From assembly GCA_047633195.1 (NCBI GenBank), contig JBLIEU010000011.1, forward strand, positions 1 to 64,000: 64,000 nucleotides of DNA, in the 5' to 3' direction. The position numbers and the translations under genes were made by a program. The notes under the pieces are model-generated. The model had not been told where the DNA came from. It worked only from the letters and a program-made list of their open reading frames with translations, and did no database searches. This document shows, one piece after another, positions 61,211 to 64,000 of this stretch. Every line of letters starts with the position of its first letter. Position 1 is the first letter of the stretch. This DNA comes from JAKVAV01 sp047633195 (lineage in GTDB: Bacteria; Bacteroidota; Bacteroidia; Flavobacteriales_D; Cryomorphaceae).

Positions 61211-62509
61211 TTAGAGTCCGAAGGCCTTTTTGATATCATCCACGCGGTCGAGTTTTTCCCAAGTGAAAAGTTCAACTTCTAGCTCTTTGGAGATGATTCC
61301 ATTTCCATTTGAACGAGTGAAAGTCTTTTTAACTATTTCAGGCGTGCGCCCCATGTGGCCATATGCTGCCGATTCGCCGTAGATCGGGAAACGTAACTTA
61401 AGGTCACGCTCTATCATTCCAGGACGCAAGTCGAATAGCTCACTTACTTTCTTGGCAATTTCACCGTCAGTCATTTTCACTTTTGACTTTCCATAAGTAT
61501 CGATGAAAACTCCTGTAGGTTCAACGACACCAATCGCATAAGAAACCTGAACCAAAGCTTGATCAGACACTCCTGCAGCTACCAAGTTTTTGGCAATGTG
61601 TCTAGCTGCATAAGCTCCAGAACGGTCTACTTTACTAGGATCTTTTCCACTAAAAGCTCCACCACCGTGTGCACCTTTACCACCGTAAGTATCAACGATG
61701 ATTTTTCTTCCCGTTAAACCAGCGTCACCGTGCGGCCCTCCGATCACGAATTTGCCCGTAGGGTTGATGTGGTAAACGATATCTTCGGTGAATAGATCTT
61801 GAATATGCTGAGGGAGCTGCGCTTTGACGCGTGGGATAAGAATGGTGATCAAATCCTTGCGAATTCGGTCGCACATCTCGGCTTCAGCTTTCTTCTTCGT
61901 AGCGTGATCATTAGACTCAGGCATTACGAATTCATCGTGTTGGGTAGAAACCACGATGGACATTATCTTCTGAGGTTGGTGATCATCATTGTACTCGATT
62001 GTCACCTGCGACTTTGCGTCAGGACGCAAGTAAGGAATTTCCTTTTCTTCTCTTCTCAACTCGGCAAGAACCAGCAAAATACGGTGAGACAAGTCTAGTG
62101 CCAATGGCATGTAGTTATCGGTCTCGTTTGTTGCATAGCCGAACATCATTCCTTGGTCACCTGCACCTTGCTCCTCGGGATTTCCCCGATCTACTCCCTG
62201 GTATATGTCGGAAGATTGCTCATGAAGGGCACTCAATACTCCACAGCTATTTGCCTCGAACATGTATTCGCTTTTGGTGTAACCAATGCGCGAGATTACA
62301 TCTCTGGCTATGTTCTGAATGTCCAGATACGTATCTGATCGTACCTCCCCAGCAATAACGACTTGGCCGGTAGTAACCAACGTTTCGCAAGCAACTTTTG
62401 ACGTTGGGTCAAAAGCTAGGAAGTTATCCAAAATAGAATCAGAAATCTGATCGGCAATTTTATCCGGGTGTCCTTCTGACACCGACTCGGAAGTGAAGGA
62501 GTAAGGCAT
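61211..62509 (-). CDS. metK: S-adenosylmethionine synthetase
   Basis: 432 residues. It makes S-adenosylmethionine from methionine and ATP in the cytoplasm. N-terminal FTSESVSEGHPDKIADQISD, the ATP loop GDQGMMFGYATNET, the tail motif GGAFSGKDPSKVDRS and FVIGGPHGDAGLTGRKI are all standard. The protein is longer than the E. coli one (384) owing to a central insertion. The RsmH, TrmB and MiaB products in this window use its product. No SAM riboswitch was seen in the leader. Confidence 0.97.
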   Translation of the reverse strand: MPYSFTSESVSEGHPDKIADQISDSILDNFLAFDPTSKVACETLVTTGQVVIAGEVRSDTYLDIQNIARDVISRIGYTKSEYMFEANSCGVLSALHEQSSDIYQGVDRGNPEEQGAGDQGMMFGYATNETDNYMPLALDLSHRILLVLAELRREEKEIPYLRPDAKSQVTIEYNDDHQPQKIMSIVVSTQHDEFVMPESNDHATKKKAEAEMCDRIRKDLITILIPRVKAQLPQHIQDLFTEDIVYHINPTGKFVIGGPHGDAGLTGRKIIVDTYGGKGAHGGGAFSGKDPSKVDRSGAYAARHIAKNLVAAGVSDQALVQVSYAIGVVEPTGVFIDTYGKSKVKMTDGEIAKKVSELFDLRPGMIERDLKLRFPIYGESAAYGHMGRTPEIVKKTFTRSNGNGIISKELEVELFTWEKLDRVDDIKKAFGL

Positions 62510-62663
62510 GAAATTTTTTTATTTGTTTTTAATCGCCTCGATAAAGCAGGCCTATAAAAAACGCATTTTTAGCATTTTTTAAAGTGGTTGCAATAGGCCA
62601 AAACTTTCCACGAGAGGACAAAAATAGGAAAAAAGAGACGTTGAGAAACTTTACTTGGACTTT

Positions 62664-62933
62664 GTCCATAGAGTCGATAGTCTGTGCTAGAAAGTTCGGC
62701 AGCCGACTTACCAAAACAAGTGCCTATATCAAGTCTTAAGTTCAAGCCGAAGGCATGGGTTAACGAAGATATTGGGCTCCTTGGATAGTCACTTTTTAGA
62801 GTCTGTAAACACACTCAAATAGCTGAACTAGAGGGGTCATTAGCAAGGCGCGCGTAGGTTAGAAATTAAGGGGTTGACTCTTGTCAATACTGTTTTTAAA
62901 TCAAGCGGAACGTAGATATTGGACTCTATAGAC
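62664..62933. repeat. Intergenic repeat copy B (between metK and gldA)
   Basis: Second copy of the repeat at 60887-61201. It ends with agatattggactctatagac 5 bp before the gldA stop codon. The left end gtccatagagtcgatagtct (62664-62683) is close to the inverse of the right end (gtctatagagtccaatatct), so imperfect terminal inverted repeats of about 20 bp are present. An internal unit (tcaagccgaagg...agatattgggctcc, 62742-62784) is repeated in part near the right end. The stretch 62510-62663 upstream of metK is AT-rich and has no recognised site. Confidence 0.7.
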
Positions 62934-62938
62934 AGACA

Positions 62939-63841
62939 TTATTTAGTCAAGGACTTGAAAACGTCCTCCAATCGACGCTCTTCCTTTCGCAATTCTTCGA
63001 TATCGAGACCTTCGCGACCAGCCAATTTTGAGAGTTCTCCAGTCAGCCCGCTGCCCTTTTCTGCAGAAACTAAGTATTGGCCTGAGCCTACACTTTTCAC
63101 TTTTGTTACCCCAGAGATGGTTCGAATTAGCTCGGTGTTCAATTTGCCATTTACATGAAAAAACACCACGTCCGAGACAGCCTCTTCTTTCAAATGGCTC
63201 ATGCTATCGTCTGCTACAATCTCACCTTTTTTGATGATGATCACGCGATCGCAGATGGCCTCGACTTCCTGCATGATATGAGTGCTGAGAAGAACCGATT
63301 TTTCCTTTCCTATTTTTCTGATCAAAGAGCGTATGTCTTCTAATTGATTGGGGTCAAGTCCAGATGTGGGCTCATCGAGAATAAGTACCTCGGGGTCATG
63401 CAACATCGCTTGAGCCAAACCGACTCTTTGCTTATACCCTTTCGAAAGCTCACCAATCTTTTTGTGACTCTCAGGTGTCAAGCCCACCGCTTCGATCATT
63501 TCTTCTACTCGCTGCTTCTTATTCTTCAGTCCATACATGCCTCCTACAAAAGATAAGTATTCGCGGATGTACATTTCGTAATACAGCGGATTGCTTTCTG
63601 GCAAATAGCCCACTCTTTTTCTGACGTCAATGGGTTTTTCATTCACGTCAAATCCCGAGACACTCACTCTACCTTCATCGGCAGGCACATAGGTGGTAAT
63701 GATTTTCATCATCGTGGATTTTCCTGCACCGTTTGGCCCCAAGAATCCAACTACTTCTCCCTTTTTGACTTCGAAAGAAACACCTTTCAGGGCGGCTTGA
63801 CTACCGTAATATTTTGAAACGTTTTCGACTTTGATCGACAT
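62939..63841 (-). CDS. gldA: Gliding-associated ABC transporter ATPase GldA
   Basis: 300 residues. ABC ATPase: Walker A GPNGAGKST, Q-loop YLPESNPLYYEMYIREYL, signature LSKGYKQRVGLAQAMLHDP, Walker B VLILDEPTSGLD and H-loop STHIMQEVEAICDR. The sequence is close to GldA of F. johnsoniae, including SHKKIGELSKGYKQRVGLA. GldA works with the GldF/GldG permeases in gliding-associated transport; neither permease is in the window, which fits their separate location in other flavobacteria. A C-terminal domain (about 215-300) follows the ATPase. A related NosF/CcmA-type transporter is the alternative. Confidence 0.85.
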   Translation of the reverse strand: MSIKVENVSKYYGSQAALKGVSFEVKKGEVVGFLGPNGAGKSTMMKIITTYVPADEGRVSVSGFDVNEKPIDVRKRVGYLPESNPLYYEMYIREYLSFVGGMYGLKNKKQRVEEMIEAVGLTPESHKKIGELSKGYKQRVGLAQAMLHDPEVLILDEPTSGLDPNQLEDIRSLIRKIGKEKSVLLSTHIMQEVEAICDRVIIIKKGEIVADDSMSHLKEEAVSDVVFFHVNGKLNTELIRTISGVTKVKSVGSGQYLVSAEKGSGLTGELSKLAGREGLDIEELRKEERRLEDVFKSLTK

Positions 63842-63894
63842 AGGTGGACGAAATTATACAACTTTCTGTGATCTATGCTACTTTAGCTTCCTCA

Positions 63895-64000
63895 ATGCAG
63901 GAAGGGCGCGTAATAAAAAGTACTGGGAGTTGGTACACCGTTGAAACAACGGGTGGAGAGATTATAGATTGTCGTGTAAGAGGGAAGCTGCGGATGAAAG
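63895..64000 (+). CDS. rsgA: Ribosome small-subunit GTPase RsgA, N-terminal fragment
   Basis: Only the first 35 codons are inside the window. MQEGRVIKSTGSWYTVET and DCRVRGKLRMK match the OB-fold start of RsgA, a circularly permuted GTPase for late 30S assembly. It is divergent from gldA with 53 bp between starts. Confidence 0.82.
   Translation, partial: MQEGRVIKSTGSWYTVETTGGEIIDCRVRGKLRMK

Noticed and set aside
62510..62663. SAM riboswitch ahead of metK
   Set aside because: The region is AT-rich; I found no SAM-I or SAM-II conserved core and no terminator-antiterminator pair.

Overview
The window is a 64 kb chromosomal segment of a bacterium in the phylum Bacteroidota, most likely a gliding or T9SS-bearing member of the Flavobacteriales. 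The support is the set of lineage-typical genes: gldA, gldB, gldC and a PorP/SprF-gldK-gldL-gldM-gldN cluster (type IX secretion and gliding), a SusC/SusD outer-membrane pair, 2-oxoglutarate:ferredoxin oxidoreductase korAB, and the neighbourhood miaB, sigma-54 activator, lptE, TPR protein, secG, groES, groEL. Starts lack strong Shine-Dalgarno sequences and several are TTG, which also fits the phylum. I cannot name the genus.

Layout. 1-3.7 kb: N-terminus of a TonB-dependent receptor, a beta-helix lipoprotein, and a divergent PhoB/PhoR-type two-component pair. 3.7-10.1 kb: a glycosyltransferase (minus), then a tight plus-strand run trmB, an MGMT-like protein, mrp, nfu, korA, korB. 10.1-14.5 kb: nadE and an outer-membrane protein (minus), gldB-gldC (plus), engB and an alpha/beta hydrolase (minus). 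14.7-31.7 kb: the division and cell wall (dcw) cluster, led by four MraZ-type operator repeats: mraZ, rsmH, ftsL-like, ftsI, murE, mraY, murD, two small MurD-C-like genes, ftsW, murG, murC, ftsQ, ftsA, ftsZ, then yqeY. 31.7-34.7 kb: a two-component system whose regulator and kinase genes are separated by a toxin-antitoxin pair with a frameshifted toxin. 35-39.5 kb: SusC/SusD. 39.8-46.3 kb: groEL, groES, secG, a TPR protein, lptE, a sigma-54 activator and miaB, all minus. 46.5-56.1 kb: topA, a degenerate arginase-fold protein, then PorP/SprF-gldKLMN. 56-64 kb: an ABC-F ATPase, a GIY-YIG cassette at an initiator tRNA, era, der, metK, gldA and the start of rsgA.

How the genes work together. The dcw genes form an almost gap-free operon that makes UDP-MurNAc-peptide precursors and lipid II and assembles the FtsZ/FtsA/FtsQ/FtsL/FtsW/FtsI division machine. 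MraZ probably controls it through its own operator. PorP/SprF and GldK/L/M/N form the T9SS trans-envelope motor and outer ring. GldA, GldB and GldC are accessory gliding proteins placed elsewhere among housekeeping genes.

Most notable: two tandem, catalytically degenerate copies of the MurD C-terminal domain lie between murD and ftsW. They look like a dedicated non-enzymatic addition to the division operon. Other items worth checking are a tRNA-fMet 3'-half duplication that brackets a GIY-YIG gene, an arginase-fold protein lacking half of its metal ligands just upstream of the T9SS operon, a homologous pair of intergenic repeats directly after the stop codons of metK and gldA, and the broken ParE-like toxin.
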